The notes under the pieces were generated by a model. The model saw only the letters and a program-made list of their open reading frames with translations, was not told where the DNA came from and did not search any database. Below are positions 46,868 through 58,795 of a stretch of DNA of 64,000 nucleotides, one piece after another. The stretch is from Costus lasius (Eukaryota; Streptophyta; Magnoliopsida; Zingiberales; Costaceae): assembly GCA_027563935.2 (NCBI GenBank), contig CM050451.1:26241565-26305564 (forward strand), in the 5' to 3' direction. Both the position numbers and the translations under genes were made by a program. Each line of letters opens with the position of its first letter. The first letter of the stretch is position 1.

Positions 46868-47005
46868 GGCCTCGTTTGGCCCCGCTTTAACACGATTTCT
46901 AAGACAATAAATGTATTGAAAAATCAGAAGATGTGAGAAACTACAAATCTTGATTTCTCATGACTTTTGCCTCGAAAATCATATTGAGACAGGCCAAACG
47001 AGGCC
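46868..47005. mobile_element. Tourist-type (PIF/Harbinger) MITE
   Basis: 138 bp with perfect 14-bp inverted ends (GGCCTCGTTTGGCC and GGCCAAACGAGGCC). It is flanked by the 3-bp direct repeat TAA (46,865-46,867 and 47,006-47,008), as expected of the PIF/Harbinger group. The inside is also partly self-complementary (GATTTCTNANGAC... and its complement). Confidence 0.88.
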
Positions 47006-47009
47006 TAAT

Positions 47010-48350
47010 AAAAAAGCGCTAAAGCATAATCCGATAACGCTTACTTAGCGTGAGTTTTTGTTCATTTTGGGATTCTACCCCATCATGAGCTCTCAGAGAG
47101 ACCTATGAATGGAGATATGGTTGGCATATTCAACAAGCAGTTTTTGTCCATTATTTTTATACTTCCAGTTAGGGCATGCGAGAGTGACTAATTCTGCTAC
47201 CTCAACTCTTGGGATGCCTCTTTTCTCTTTAGATATAGCAATTGAAATACAGACAGCCACATGCACCGAAAGAGAAGTTCATGAAATATTTTTAAATTTC
47301 TTCTACTGATTGCTCAAATTAATTAATTACCAGAATTAGCCATCTCTCTCCCTCTTATACCCATCTCTGGCTGTATGAAGAGCGTGTGTGAAGTTAATTA
47401 GCAGCAACAAGTAAGTAATTAGATGGCTTGTAATTATCTCAAGCTTGTGCTGCACGGCTCTTGGACTTTGCAGTTGCATGTTAGCGAGGCAGCAGCGAGG
47501 CCTTTGGAAAGGGAGAGGTGTTGAAGGTGAAAAAAAAGAGAAAAATTTATTCTTGGATATGATTTGATGCAGAGATGAGACATGTGCAATTTCGAATAGT
47601 AAGGATGATTTCGATTGAAACTAAATCATTTTGCCGTGAATAAATTATTCATCAAGGTTAGAAATATTGACCTTCATTTGATAACATTGATACAATTGGG
47701 TGATGTTGAAATAAATCACTCTAGCTTGCTAGAGAATTTAGTCAAAGATGGAATTTTGATTAAATTAAAATTTGATCTCAATTTCTTGAATTTTGGAGAA
47801 AGGGTCGACAATCCATTTTTTTTTGTCAAAATTATAATTTTGGCTTTCGCAATTTGCGAAATACGAAAAAGGAAATAAAATAAAATTATGATGAGTTTCG
47901 GTTTAATAGAAGGTACAAATTAAAATTATGACTAAGTTGGAATTAATTCCAATTTCTATCATATTTCTAATGAAGTTTGGGTTAAATTTGAGATTTTGAC
48001 CAAATTGAAATTGGATATTAATATCCATTTTGTTGTGGTGATTGACCATGATTGGTGAATTAAAATAAATAAATTTATTTTTTTAATTTAAAAAAATGGA
48101 TTAAATAGAAAGATTGTGATTTGCTGTTTGGAAAGAAGTTTTTGGGGAGTTACTATGGTTTAAAAAACTGAAAGTGGGAAGCAACAATAGAAAAAAAAAA
48201 CGAGAAAAAAGTAAAGGAGAATGGACTTTTCTAAATTTGGAACACTCGAAGCAACTAGGACTTAGGAGAAAGAAAAATCGCCAGAAGGTAAAATTTTCTT
48301 CTTCTCCCTCCTTCGTCTCTTACTTCCTCTCTCTTCTCTCGACACCATCA
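47010..48350. other. No gene recognised
   Basis: 47,010-47,320 has moderate base composition and short open frames without motifs. The rest is AT-rich. Confidence 0.4.
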
Positions 48351-48351
48351 A

Positions 48352-48579
48352 CGGAGAAGGACAACTCCGATAAAAAAAAACTATTGTCGGAGAAGGAAAA
48401 CTCCGGTTATCAAAAACCATATAATGGAGAAGGAAAACTCCGGTAAAAAAAACTATTGATGGAGATGACAACTCCAGTAAAATAATTGTACATAACGAAG
48501 AGAAAACTCCGGTGAAACAAATCGCTGACGGAGAGAAAACTCCAGTGAAACAAATCGTTGACGAAGAGAGCAACTCCGA
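48352..48579. repeat. ~34-bp tandem repeats, each a small hairpin
   Basis: Seven units of the form CGGAGAAGGACAACTCCG plus an A-rich spacer (starts near 48,352, 48,388, 48,424, 48,460, 48,497, 48,529 and 48,563). The arms CGGAG/CTCCG are complementary in most units, and in unit four both arms have changed together (TGGAG/CTCCA). Confidence 0.8.
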
Positions 48580-48984
48580 TAAAAAAAAAAAAAATCAATT
48601 TTATGTTGCCTTTGGCAACTATCACGGCCATTGTCGTTGAAAAATTTCTTCCCTCGTGATATTTTTTGATAGCATAAAAGTTGATGGATTGTTACCCTTC
48701 TTCAGCAAGGAAGCAGGGGAGGAAGTTGCTGGCCGGAAGGAAGCCATCGCCTCTGTGAATGCCGGAACCAGCGACGCATCCGCCAAACCTGTTGTCAACC
48801 CAAATTTTGCTAATGATATCCGCACCTTTGACGCCAACGACACGGATTCGATCAGCCACCCATCACCTGTTGCTCGGTGAAGAGTCGGCGATGATGGAAG
48901 CGCATCTGCCTCTGAGCAGGGTAGGGATGGAGGAAAATTTCTTAGTCCTCATCTGAGGAGGGGAGGAAGGGAACCTTCCTTAGC
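48580..48984. other. GC-richer flank of the old copia element
   Basis: A short open frame (48,656-48,880, plus) without recognised motif. A phrase here (GATCAGCCACCCATCACC) is similar to one in the opposite flank near 58,068, so both may belong to an older repeat family. Confidence 0.35.
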
Positions 48985-49204
48985 CATAATAATGCCCCAA
49001 GTGCCCAAGTGCCCAATCTTGACAATTAAATATTATTATTACAATTGAGTCATAGTGGACCCTTGCACTAAGCCCTTAATGGGCCCAACTTCTTACTTCA
49101 TAGGGTTTGGCTAAAGTTATAAGCACATAAAGCTTTACACCTTTTCACAATGTGGGACTAAACAATTCCTCTTTATTGTCACAACTATACATTCATATAC
49201 AACA
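48985..49204 (-). repeat. 3' LTR of the old copia
   Basis: Matches 57,540-57,776 over its length (AATAATGCCC, AAGTGCCCAAGTGCC, CACTAAGCCCTTAATGGGCC, CACAATGTGGGACTAAACAA, ATATACAACA), with about one change in ten bases and small indels. The terminal CA has decayed to TG-complement CA/CC forms. Confidence 0.82.
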
Positions 49205-49222
49205 ATCCCCCACTAGTTGTGA
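49205..49222 (-). other. Polypurine tract of the old copia
   Basis: Read on the minus strand: AGTGGGGGATT directly before the 3' LTR start (TGTTGTATATG). Confidence 0.7.
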
Positions 49223-49806
49223 TCAATAACATGCTACCAGGTAAGTATTACACATACAAGTGGGTATCTTTCGATTTGAACCCATAATTAGCATAAATAT
49301 CTTAAAGTCCTAACGAAGTTGAAGGTTTTATAAAATTGTACCTCGACTCCATGTGTTAGTACCAAAGATATCACACATGCAACACTTGCCATGATGTTCT
49401 CAATGGTTTGTCTACAACAACCTTAGCACTATTATATATGGCCATGTGCTAATCCAATTTAATGAACATTTATAAGAGAACCACAATTCTCTTATTGAAG
49501 CGGCACCACTTCAATGTTCACACAGGTGGAGTTTCTACCTTTGTCCCAGTTGCTATAGACACAATTAATTACCAACTCCATTAAGAGCCAATGCTCATCC
49601 TTTCAATTATGCAACTGTCAGCACTAGCTTATTTTATTAGTTTGTTTATGAGACTTCCTAGTGCTCACAAGCACATAACAATGACTTGTTTTTACCCTTT
49701 GAACTTTTAAAATTAGAGATTTTCTAATTAAAAGTTGGGTTCCCATCATTGGTGCTTACGTTAAAGACTTAAGTCCCATATTACAAGATGTCTTTCTCAC
49801 TAATTC

Positions 49807-50719
49807 TCACGCAAGAGGCTTAGTGAGAGGATCAGCTAAGTTATCACATGATCTCACATAAATTATGGTGATCACCCCACTTGAGATCAATTCTCTTACA
49901 TAGGCATGTCTCATGCCTAAATGTCTAGACTTTTCATTATATATTTTACTATAACCACGAGACATTGTTGCTTGACTATCATAGTGCAAAGAGACGGCTG
50001 CCATTGGTTATGGCCACAACTCAATATCTATTAATAAATTATGCAACCATTCTGCTTTTTTGCTTGCAGCAGCTAGGGCTATAAACTCTGATTCCATAGT
50101 TGAATGAGCAATGCAAGTTTGCTTCTTAGAAGCCTAACTTATAGCCCCACCACCTAGCATAAAGATCCAACCTGAGGTGGTTTTATTTTCATAGTTATTT
50201 GTTAACCAACTTGCATCGCTATATCCTTCTTGCACAGATAGATAATCACTATACACAAGACTCAAACCTTGTGTTTTCTTTAGATATCCCAACACTATTT
50301 TGATAGCTTTCCAGTGTTCTGTGCTAGGCTTACTTGTGAACCTTGATAGTATGCACACAACATAAGCTATATCAGGTCTAGTACAATGCATAACATACAT
50401 TAAGCTGCCAATGACACTAGCAAAACATAATTGATAAACAATTCTCCCATTATTTTCTGACAATTTCACACTTGAATCAAAGGGGGTACAAGCCTCCTTT
50501 ATTCCAAGATACTTAAATTTCTCAAGCATCTTTTCAATGTAGTGACTTTGAGATAAGGAATATCCATTATAAGTTTTGTTTACTTTAATTCCCAAAATTG
50601 TGTCTACCTTGTTTAGATCTTTCATTTGAAATATCGAGCTTAGATACAATTTTGTTTCTGTTATTCCTTTCTCACTATTACCGAAAATCAACATGTCGTC
50701 GACATACAAGCATAAAAAT
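49807..50719 (-). pseudogene. Old copia: RT C-terminal part and RNase H
   Basis: Starts, in minus sense, with the YVDD box (LYVDDMLIFGN) at about 50,709 and runs through the connection region (MHCTRPDIAYVVCILSRF) to an in-frame stop at about 50,134-50,136, where a Trp codon is expected. After it the RNase H reading resumes (KKQTCIAHSTMESEFIAL). It then changes frame near 50,005 and ends in NLADPLTKPLA at 49,807. This is the 3' half of the gene split by the solo LTR. Confidence 0.85.
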
Positions 50720-53700
50720 TGTTACGCCCTGGCGAAAGATTTCACTAGGGACGTAAGAGTTTAAAAGAATACAAACCATCACAATAACAGTTCACACCAT
50801 AACACCACAATATAGCAATTACTAACAAAAAACTTGTTTAAGCATCAAGTCTCACAATCCATACCAAAAACAAATCAAAGTATGCATTTTTACATCATCT
50901 TTCAACAATTCTCAACAAAACTCAAAGTTTGGCAAATAATGCCAAGATACAAATACCACAACACAAGAACATCAAACTTTAGCTATTTATTTTCCCCAAG
51001 GCTCCCATGTCTATCTAGCTATTCATTTTGGGGTTGGGCTGAACCTGGACTTGGAGGCAAAACAAAGGAGTTAGCAAGAAGAGCTAAGTAGGAATCACAA
51101 AATACATACAAGGTAAGATTATTAAAAACAACTTTATTATTCTACATGTAAACATCACATCCACAGAGTCGTGTAAATCAAGAGCATAACCACAAATAAC
51201 CTCACTCTCGAGTCCGCACTCTTTGTTAGAGTGTTTCCATTGTTGCTCAACCAATGGAACAACTGCCCTTAGATAGCTCGGGGGATGTTGCGTCCAACAT
51301 CTAGGACCCCGGTTAGTCTAATGACTTCCCGTCAGGTGACCTCTAGCTAGCACCTCTATAGCCGATCCATACTCGGCACTATAGAGTCCACAATGGTATA
51401 GCTGGTATAATATAACCCAGCATGAGATCAATCAATACCACGACATCAGGCAATCACCAATAGTACTAAAATATCATCACCAATGTATTAACAAAATTAC
51501 CAATGCAATTGTCAAGTCATGCCATATCTATCACAATGATCATTAATCAAATGATATTGAGTTCAACGGTAATGAAACGATAATCAAAGGAAACGAACTA
51601 TAAGATACCATAGATTTCAAATAAAACTTAAAATGCTATGATGAAAAGAGAAAGATTAGATTCCTACCTCAATGGTTGATTCTCTTTGTCAAACGTTTAC
51701 CAAATCTTTGATTCACCTTAGTTTCCAGTCTTGACTTTCTAACTTATCAAACTTTAGCTATCCTCTTTTTCTAATCAATTCAAAGGGATAGGATTACCGT
51801 GTGCACATAATTAAAATTGCTTTATTAATTTTTTTTCCAAGACAAGGTTATGCATGTATTCAATTATTCCTTAGTGACATAGATCTTAATGTATTCAAAG
51901 GAGAAAGTACACAGTGAGGAAAAGTTGATGTCTATGAGAAAAGAATTTGCAACAATAAAATCCTGAGGTTTATATTTAATTGATGCAACACCATCTTGTT
52001 TTCCTACTGTTCGAGATCCATTGATAATAAATCTAAAATTGTATATTGAGCTTCATGGCAACAGCTAAACAAACTTGATGGTTAAAACACAGAATAAAAT
52101 GAATGTCAAAATTTTCAAAAGTATATAAGGTTCCTAAATATAGTTGTACTTATTTGAGCATTCAAATGTTATGCTAGTCTTGAAATTGTCATTCTTAAGA
52201 AGAATGATAAAGAGCATGATGCAACAACAGTGTTCAACACATTTATTGGTGGACCAAAGATTGTGCATGTAGAGAGGCGATTACCAACAGTAGTAGCGAA
52301 AAGCATCTAAATTATAAATTAATTCTTCACTTCAGTTGAATGGCACAATCAATTTAATTGTCTTAACCAAGGTTTTAAATTTACACATTCAAAAGCAACA
52401 ATTCCATTTGGTTCAATTAGTTGGTTATATTTGGTCACATAGGCATACATTTGATATTCCTTACCATTTATAATTAATTCCAAACATTTTTCTTATAATT
52501 CTAACTCATTGTATACATACACAAAAATATTCATACTAGGTTATTAATTCACCACCTCTTACAATTTATTTCCGTATTATTTTAATTAAATATCTTATTG
52601 CTGCCAAAATTTGAATCCATAAGTTAATTCCCCTTGCTATCAGTTTATTGCATCCTTATATCCTTGAAAAGAATTAGTAATTATTAAAGAAACACCTATC
52701 AGTCACAAGCAGGTAATCCAATATGATTTAACCAATTAAATTCAAGTAGAATTCCCTTGACTCATGCTGTTAAGGATTTAGAATTTTAACATTTAGATAG
52801 ACATTAATTTTTTTATTATGAATCCATACAGACTAGTTCTAACTATACAAGCAGCATCCCTTTAATTATTTAAAATAGATCTATTCCTAAGTCTTCCCAA
52901 AATAAATTGAAATTTTAGTCTTGTAAGGAGAATAAGTTATATCTTGCTAGATATAGTTTAAGGGAAAATTTCTATTCTAGCAAGTTTACGTTTGTAAGGG
53001 TTTAGTGATAAAATCAAATAGAATAATTATTCCAACAAAGAGTCAGGTTATAGCAAAAGTCACAGTAATATTCCATTAAGCCACCATAACCCGAAGCAAA
53101 AAAAATTAACAACTCATAGGAAGATACAATGAAAATTCTTCAAACACAGCAAACAAGAAAAAAAACAATCCAGCAATTGACATAATTCTTCCGAAATCCA
53201 TTTGGTGGCACATAAAAAGCAAATCAAAGGAGACAAAAAGAATCTCTATGATCTAGAAAAAAAAGAGAAAACATATGTTCTTAGACTTCCTCTAAATCTT
53301 GAAACTCAACAGATTTAATTTCATTTCCAAGATAGGCCAATAAAATCCTACACAATTACAAAACCCACACGAAGAGAAGGAAGACAACTATTACTGTCCG
53401 AAAAGAAAAATATCCCATGGATTTCATCGTACCTAAGAGGAAAATGAAATCCAACACAAATCGCATGGAATAAGAATACATATAGGACTTACTTAGCCTC
53501 CAAAATTAGTAAACAAAAGACGATTCGGGAATTATATGCCTCTTGATGCAAAAATCCACGGTGGAGATGTCGCTGATCAAACTCTTGAATCAAATTTAGG
53601 GTAGAGATGCCACCAATCAAACCTTCCCAGCACAAATTTCATAAATCAATAGAAGAGGAAAGGGAGAATCTCATTCGAAGAAGGAGAGAAAGGATGAGAA

Positions 53701-53872
53701 CTCATCTCGCTGCTGCACACGAAAGGAAAGAGAAAAGAACCCTCGGCAAGAAAAGGAAAGAGGGTTTTAAAAAGGGACTTTGCATATAAACTAATTAGTA
53801 TTTAAAAATTACAAGTAGGTCCTGCAAGAATTAAAATACAAAGTTAGTTTTTTTTAAAATTTAAATATAACA
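50720..53872 (-). mobile_element. 3.15-kb solo LTR inserted in the copia RT gene
   Basis: Bounded by TGTTA and TAACA inverted ends, with a 5-bp target duplication AAAAT / AAAAC (50,715-50,719 and 53,873-53,877; one base differs). Removing it rejoins the copia frame just before YVDD. In minus sense it ends CCAGGGCGTAACA, like the GGGGCGTGACA end of the solo LTR at 23,787. A TATA-like ATATGCAAAG / TTTAAAAAG region near 53,770-53,790 is followed by a T/C-rich start zone. No internal retroelement domain found; the open frame at 53,607-53,789 is basic low-complexity sequence. Its length is large for a solo LTR. Confidence 0.75.
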
Positions 53873-53877
53873 AAAAC

Positions 53878-56800
53878 ACACTATAATCATTTGTTGTTTT
53901 ATAATAGATACACTTATCAACATTATTATGCCTAAATCCATTTAAAAGGATTATTGTATCAAACTTCTTGTGCCATTCCTTGGGAGCTTGTTTTAAACCA
54001 TATATTGACTTAACCAATTTACATACTTTATGTTCATTCCCTGGAAGCACAAAGCCTTCAGGTTGTTCCATATATATTTCTTCAGTTAAGTCACCATTCA
54101 AAAATGCTGTTTTAACATCCATTTGATGTACAAACAGCTTATGAATTGAAGCTAGAGCAAATAACAATCTAATAGATGTTATTCTTGCCACTAGAGCATA
54201 AGTATCAAAGTAATCTATTCATTCCTTTTGAGAAAACCCCTTAGCTACCAATCTAGCTTTATGGGTTTGAATTGAACCATTATATTTTCTTTTAAACACC
54301 CATTTACACCCAATTGCTTTAGACCCAGGTGGTAAATCTACCAAGACCCAAGTCTCATTGGACATGATAGAGTCCATCACATCATTTACAGCTTCTTTCC
54401 AGAATGCTGCATCTCTTGAAACCATAGCTTCATTATATGATTCGGGTTCACTTTCCATATTAAATATTATGGAAGTTTTACTTAATATTTTGGTTCTATC
54501 TACTTCAACAAGGAAGATAATAGAATTAGGTGAGATAAAGTTAGGATCTAAATGCTTTTCAACTCTGACTCTTTTACTTCTTCTAGGTTCACTTGGCTCA
54601 CCAATTTATTTCCTTTTATTTTCAACCCCCACATCAATGGAACTTGATGTCACATTAGGTTGAATCTCATTTATATCATTAATAAACTTATCTTCTAAAA
54701 ATTCAACATTTATTGATTCAACAATTGAATTTGTTTCTAGATCAAGCAACCTATATGCTTTAGAGTTTTGAGCATATCCAACAAAAGTGCTTTTTATACC
54801 TCTAGGTCCTAATTTTGACTTATGAGGATATGGGGTCTTATAAAAAGCAATACACCCCCACACTTTAAAATAATTCAGATTAGGTTTTCTACCATTATTC
54901 CATAACTCATATGGAGAAGCATTAAATTTCTTAAAAGGAATTCTATTATAAATATGACATGCAATTAAAGAGCTTCACCCCATAAAGAAAATGGTAATTT
55001 AGCATTTGTCAACATTGCATTTACCATTTCAATTAAGGATGTATTTTTCATTTCAGCCACCCCATTCTGCTGAGGTGTATAAGGGGCAGTACACTGATAG
55101 ATTATTCCATTATTTTCACAAAAGGAGTTAAACATTATAAAGAGGTATTCTCTTCCTCTGTCAGTTCTAATCATTTTGATCTTTACATCCTTTTGATTAT
55201 CAACAATAGACTTATATTGTTTAAATTTATCAAAAGCTTCATCCTTAGTTCTCATGAGATAGACATATGTAAATCTAGAGTGATCATCTATAAAAGTAAT
55301 AAAATATCTTTTTCCACCTCTAGTGAGATGACCATTTAATTCACATATGTCAAAATGTACAAGCTCAAGCAAATTTTACTTTCTTTCAACCTTAGGGAAA
55401 TGTTTCGTAGTCAATTTTACTTCTATGCATATTTCACATTTTCCTACATGATCATCTATACATGATATATAATTATGTTTAGACATGTATTGCAAAGAAT
55501 TATAATTCAAGTGACCTAATCTAGCATGCCACAAAAAAAGATGAACAAGCAATACAAGCAACAACATTCATTTCATTAATAGAAAGTTTGAATATGCCAT
55601 CAGTAGAGTATTCTTTTCCCACAAACACTCCATTCTTAGTTACAATAAGCTTATCTGCCTCTAATACAATCTTAAAGCCATTCCTACACAACATATTGGC
55701 AGAAAGTAAGTTCTTTCTAATTTCAGGTACATGAAAAATATTAATGAGAGTAAGCCTTTTCCTAGAAGTAAAATTCAGCTCAACACTTCTTTTGCCCAGA
55801 ACCTTTGCAGCAACATGGTTGCCCATCAGCACTTCTTCAGTCTCTTTCAGTTCATTGCAAACTTTGAACATATGTTTATTGTTGCAGACATGTATGGTGG
55901 CACTAGAGACCAACCACCAATCATTTGAAACAACAGTAGCCATATGCAGCTCTGTAACCAGTGCAACATATTCTCTGTTTTCAACCTCAACCAAATTGGT
56001 TGTTTGTTGTCTAGAAGTGTTCTGATTTCTGAGTGCATTTCTCTTGTACATGCACTCTTTTATATAATGTGCTTTCTTTTCACAATTGAAACAAGAACGA
56101 TTTTTTTTGACATTGTTAACACTAAAAGGCCTTTTAAAGCCTTTGCCTTTCACATTTAGATGGCCTTGAGGGCCACCAAAGGATTTCCCCACATTTGGAG
56201 CAATAGTAACTTGGTTCACTCTTGAACCTAAAATTAATTCATCTCTGGTTTGATTCTCACACTCTATTTGCAAGTGTGTAGTGAATTGCTCTATTGTATA
56301 GTTCTCAGTAGAGTGTAAGATTTTCCTCCTGTAGTCATTCCAAGATGAAGGCAATTTAGATAAAATTGCCCCTACTTGGATTGCATCAGGGATTTTAATA
56401 TGAAGTTCACACATTTGGGAAACAAGGATCTCTAACTCTCTAACTTGATCCATAATAGGCATGTTTTTAGAAAAGCTAAACTCGAAATACTTTAATGCAA
56501 GAAATCTATTAGTACCTTTCTTCAAATGCTTGTATTTAGATTCGAGTGCATCCCATACCTCTTTTGGCATTTTGTAATTTCGATATACATCATAAAGCCG
56601 ACTCACAAGAGAATTAAGAATGTAACCTCTACACAGCATTTCGTCCGTCTCCCTTTTTGCTTTATCCTCAGCCAATTTCAATTTTACAACATCAGAATCC
56701 ATAGGCAAGCTTTCTGAAATTTTTTGTAGATTCGGATCAAGGAGATAGTAGAGGTTGAGCGTGGCCAAGAGCCAGGATATTCGATCTTGCCACCGCGTGT

Positions 56801-56882
56801 AGTTTGTTCCGTCGAAACGATCCAGTATGAAGGTCTCCTTTTGAAACTGGACTTTGATATTCGGGTTCAAGTCCGCCTCCAT
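53878..56882 (-). pseudogene. Old copia: gag, protease, integrase and RT N-terminal part
   Basis: ATG at 56,882. Gag (GTNYTRWQDRI, UBN2-like) and the zinc knuckle CFNCEKKAHYIKEC are in one frame to 55,521. The protease signature reads LVSSAT where the catalytic Asp belongs, so it is inactive. GAG-pre-integrase (WHARLGHLNY) sits at 55,376-55,567. Integrase (HFDICELN, RTDRGREYL, NGVAEMKN) spans 54,965-55,372, where the third catalytic residue E remains. Later parts are at 54,606-54,863 (WGCIAFYK) and 54,219-54,458, with RT through MDVKTAFLNGDL and YGLKQAPKEWHKKF at 53,878-54,191. At least four frame changes separate the pieces. The solo LTR cuts the RT here. Confidence 0.87.
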
Positions 56883-56886
56883 CTTG

Positions 56887-57490
56887 AAACTAAGCTTTTA
56901 GATTGTTGGAAAAATCACAAAGAAACAATCGATGAAGACAGCTTTGAGGCATGAACAAATGTCACTGTCCTAAAGGCTTATTTCAACCTTTAGGATTCAA
57001 CAAGGTAAGAGAAACTAGTTGAGAACTCACAACCAAAGAGGAAAAGTTCACAGTAGCGAAAACTACTTCGAACAGGTAGTTATGAGAAGGAAATGGTGTA
57101 TATACCAAGCAACCAACACACCCCTTGAAGCAATAACCGCCCTTGGGCGTGCGTGGGCGAACATAATCATGGGCGTGATTAATTATCAGGGCCTCCTCAT
57201 GAAGCTCTCGGCTAAAAATGAACTCGTCCTAATGAGAAGTTCACGGCCATGACCAAAATTATGGGCTGGCTATAATGCTCTCGGCGCCAGATGTGCCGAG
57301 ACCAAAACTAAGCCTTTAGATTGTTGAAAAAATCACGAAGAAACAATCAATGAAGACAGCCTTGAGGCGTGAACAAATGTCGCTGTCCTAAAGGCTTATG
57401 CCCATGATTATTATCAGGGCCTACCCGTGAAGCTCTCGGCTAAGAATGAACTCGTCCTGATGAGAAGATCACGGCCGTGACCAAAATTAC
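56887..57490. repeat. Internal duplication in the old copia leader
   Basis: A ~98-bp block beginning AAACTAAGCYTTTAGATTGT occurs at 56,887-56,985 and 57,306-57,403. A second block (TATCAGGGCC ... GAAGCTCTCGGCTAA ... GACCAAAATTA) occurs at 57,185-57,268 and 57,414-57,488. In the left pair the blocks are separated by ~200 bp; in the right they are adjacent. Confidence 0.8.
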
Positions 57491-57539
57491 GCAACACGGT
57501 GCGAAACAATCACGACCATGATATATTACACTCCCTAGC

Positions 57540-57776
57540 TGTAATAATGCCCAAGATGCCCCAAGTACCCAAGTGCCCAAGTGCCTAATCTTGACTATTA
57601 AATATTATTATTACAATTGAGTCATAGTAGACCTTTGCACTAAGCCCTTAATGGGCCCAACTTCTTGCTTCATAGGGTTTAGCTAAAGTTATAAGGACAT
57701 AAAGCTTTACAACTTTTCACAATGTGGGACTAAACAATTCCTGTTTATTGTCAAAACTACAAATTCATATACAACA
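57540..57776 (-). repeat. 5' LTR of the old copia
   Basis: 237 bp, TG...CA. It carries an extra CCCAAGATG / AAGTACCC stretch relative to the 3' LTR. No standard primer-binding site follows on the left, so that end of the leader has changed or uses a different primer. Confidence 0.8.
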
Positions 57777-57779
57777 GCC

Positions 57780-58795
57780 TTCTTGTCTGCGATCAAGCTC
57801 ACTAGTGTTGAAATATGCTGAAGCCGCTTGGTTCATTGCCTCTGATTTTGCCGGTGACACCATACGATGTATTTGCTGATGCCTTCGCGCTTGGTTCTTT
57901 TGCTTCTATCTGCACCAACGATACCGTCCGACGCATACACAGGAGAGGCCATAGACTTTGATTTTGCCATTGACGCCAGCGGCATCATCTGACGTGTCTG
58001 CCAAAACGCATTCGTCTCCGATTCCACAGAAGACATCGACATCGTCGATGTCAGCAAGGCTGGAATTGAATCAGCCACCCATCGCCGCTGATTCGTTGGA
58101 TTTGAGTCAGTGATAGATTTTGTTTAGGCTATTTCACGTGCCCATCTTCACATCCAGCCCAATCTGTTTAAGTTGTAATGGTCCCAACTTACCATTACTG
58201 GTTAAAATCCTTCAATCAGATACGAATAAAGGATTGAAATTGATTTTGACCAAAAGTCAAAATCATGTGACAATTAAATCAGGTATAAGGAATTTGAAAC
58301 TTTGACTATAAGAAATTTGAAACTTTGACTCGAAATCAAAATTTTGATTAGGAGTCAAAATAAAACCTCCTACAATCTTATAAAAGTTACATGAAATTTT
58401 GACCAAATTTTAAATCTTAGAAAACATTTAGATCTAGGATGAAACATTTAGAAATTAGAAATTTGGCTTATAGAAACCTAGATAGATTGTCTAAGCCCAA
58501 TTTAAGTCAAATAAATGAAAAGTTCATGAAATTTGACTTGAATTAAATTAAACTTAATCCAAGGTGCTGATAAGATGGATTCATTCCATATTGCTATGGT
58601 AATTGCCAAAAGAAAAGGGAAAATAAAATAAGTAATAGAAAGAAAGAGAAATTACGACTATAGAAGAAACAACTTGAATGTTGTAAGCCATCTATCTTTA
58701 ACTCAGATTTGAATTTGTCTTAACCACACATTGGTCTTGACTCAACCCAACTTTGATTTGATAAAAGAAAGAAAGAAGAATTTGTTACTGCATGT
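57780..58795. other. Flanking sequence, no gene recognised
   Basis: The first ~300 bp is GC-richer and the rest AT-rich with repeated TTTGAC phrases. A minus-strand open frame at 57,833-58,078 has no motif I recognise. Confidence 0.4.

Larger units (their letters stand above)
48985..57776 (-). mobile_element. Old Ty1/copia element, interrupted by a solo LTR
   Basis: Minus-strand element with short LTRs (~220-237 bp) at both ends, a polypurine tract next to the left LTR and gag-pol fragments in between. Without the 3153-bp insertion it would be about 5.6 kb, a normal size for short-LTR copia elements. Stops, frameshifts and LTR divergence show it is old. No matching 5-bp target duplication was found. 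Confidence 0.85.

Noticed and set aside
47109..47309. 66-codon plus-strand frame that might be an exon
   Set aside because: No start context, splice sites or recognisable motif; left unassigned.
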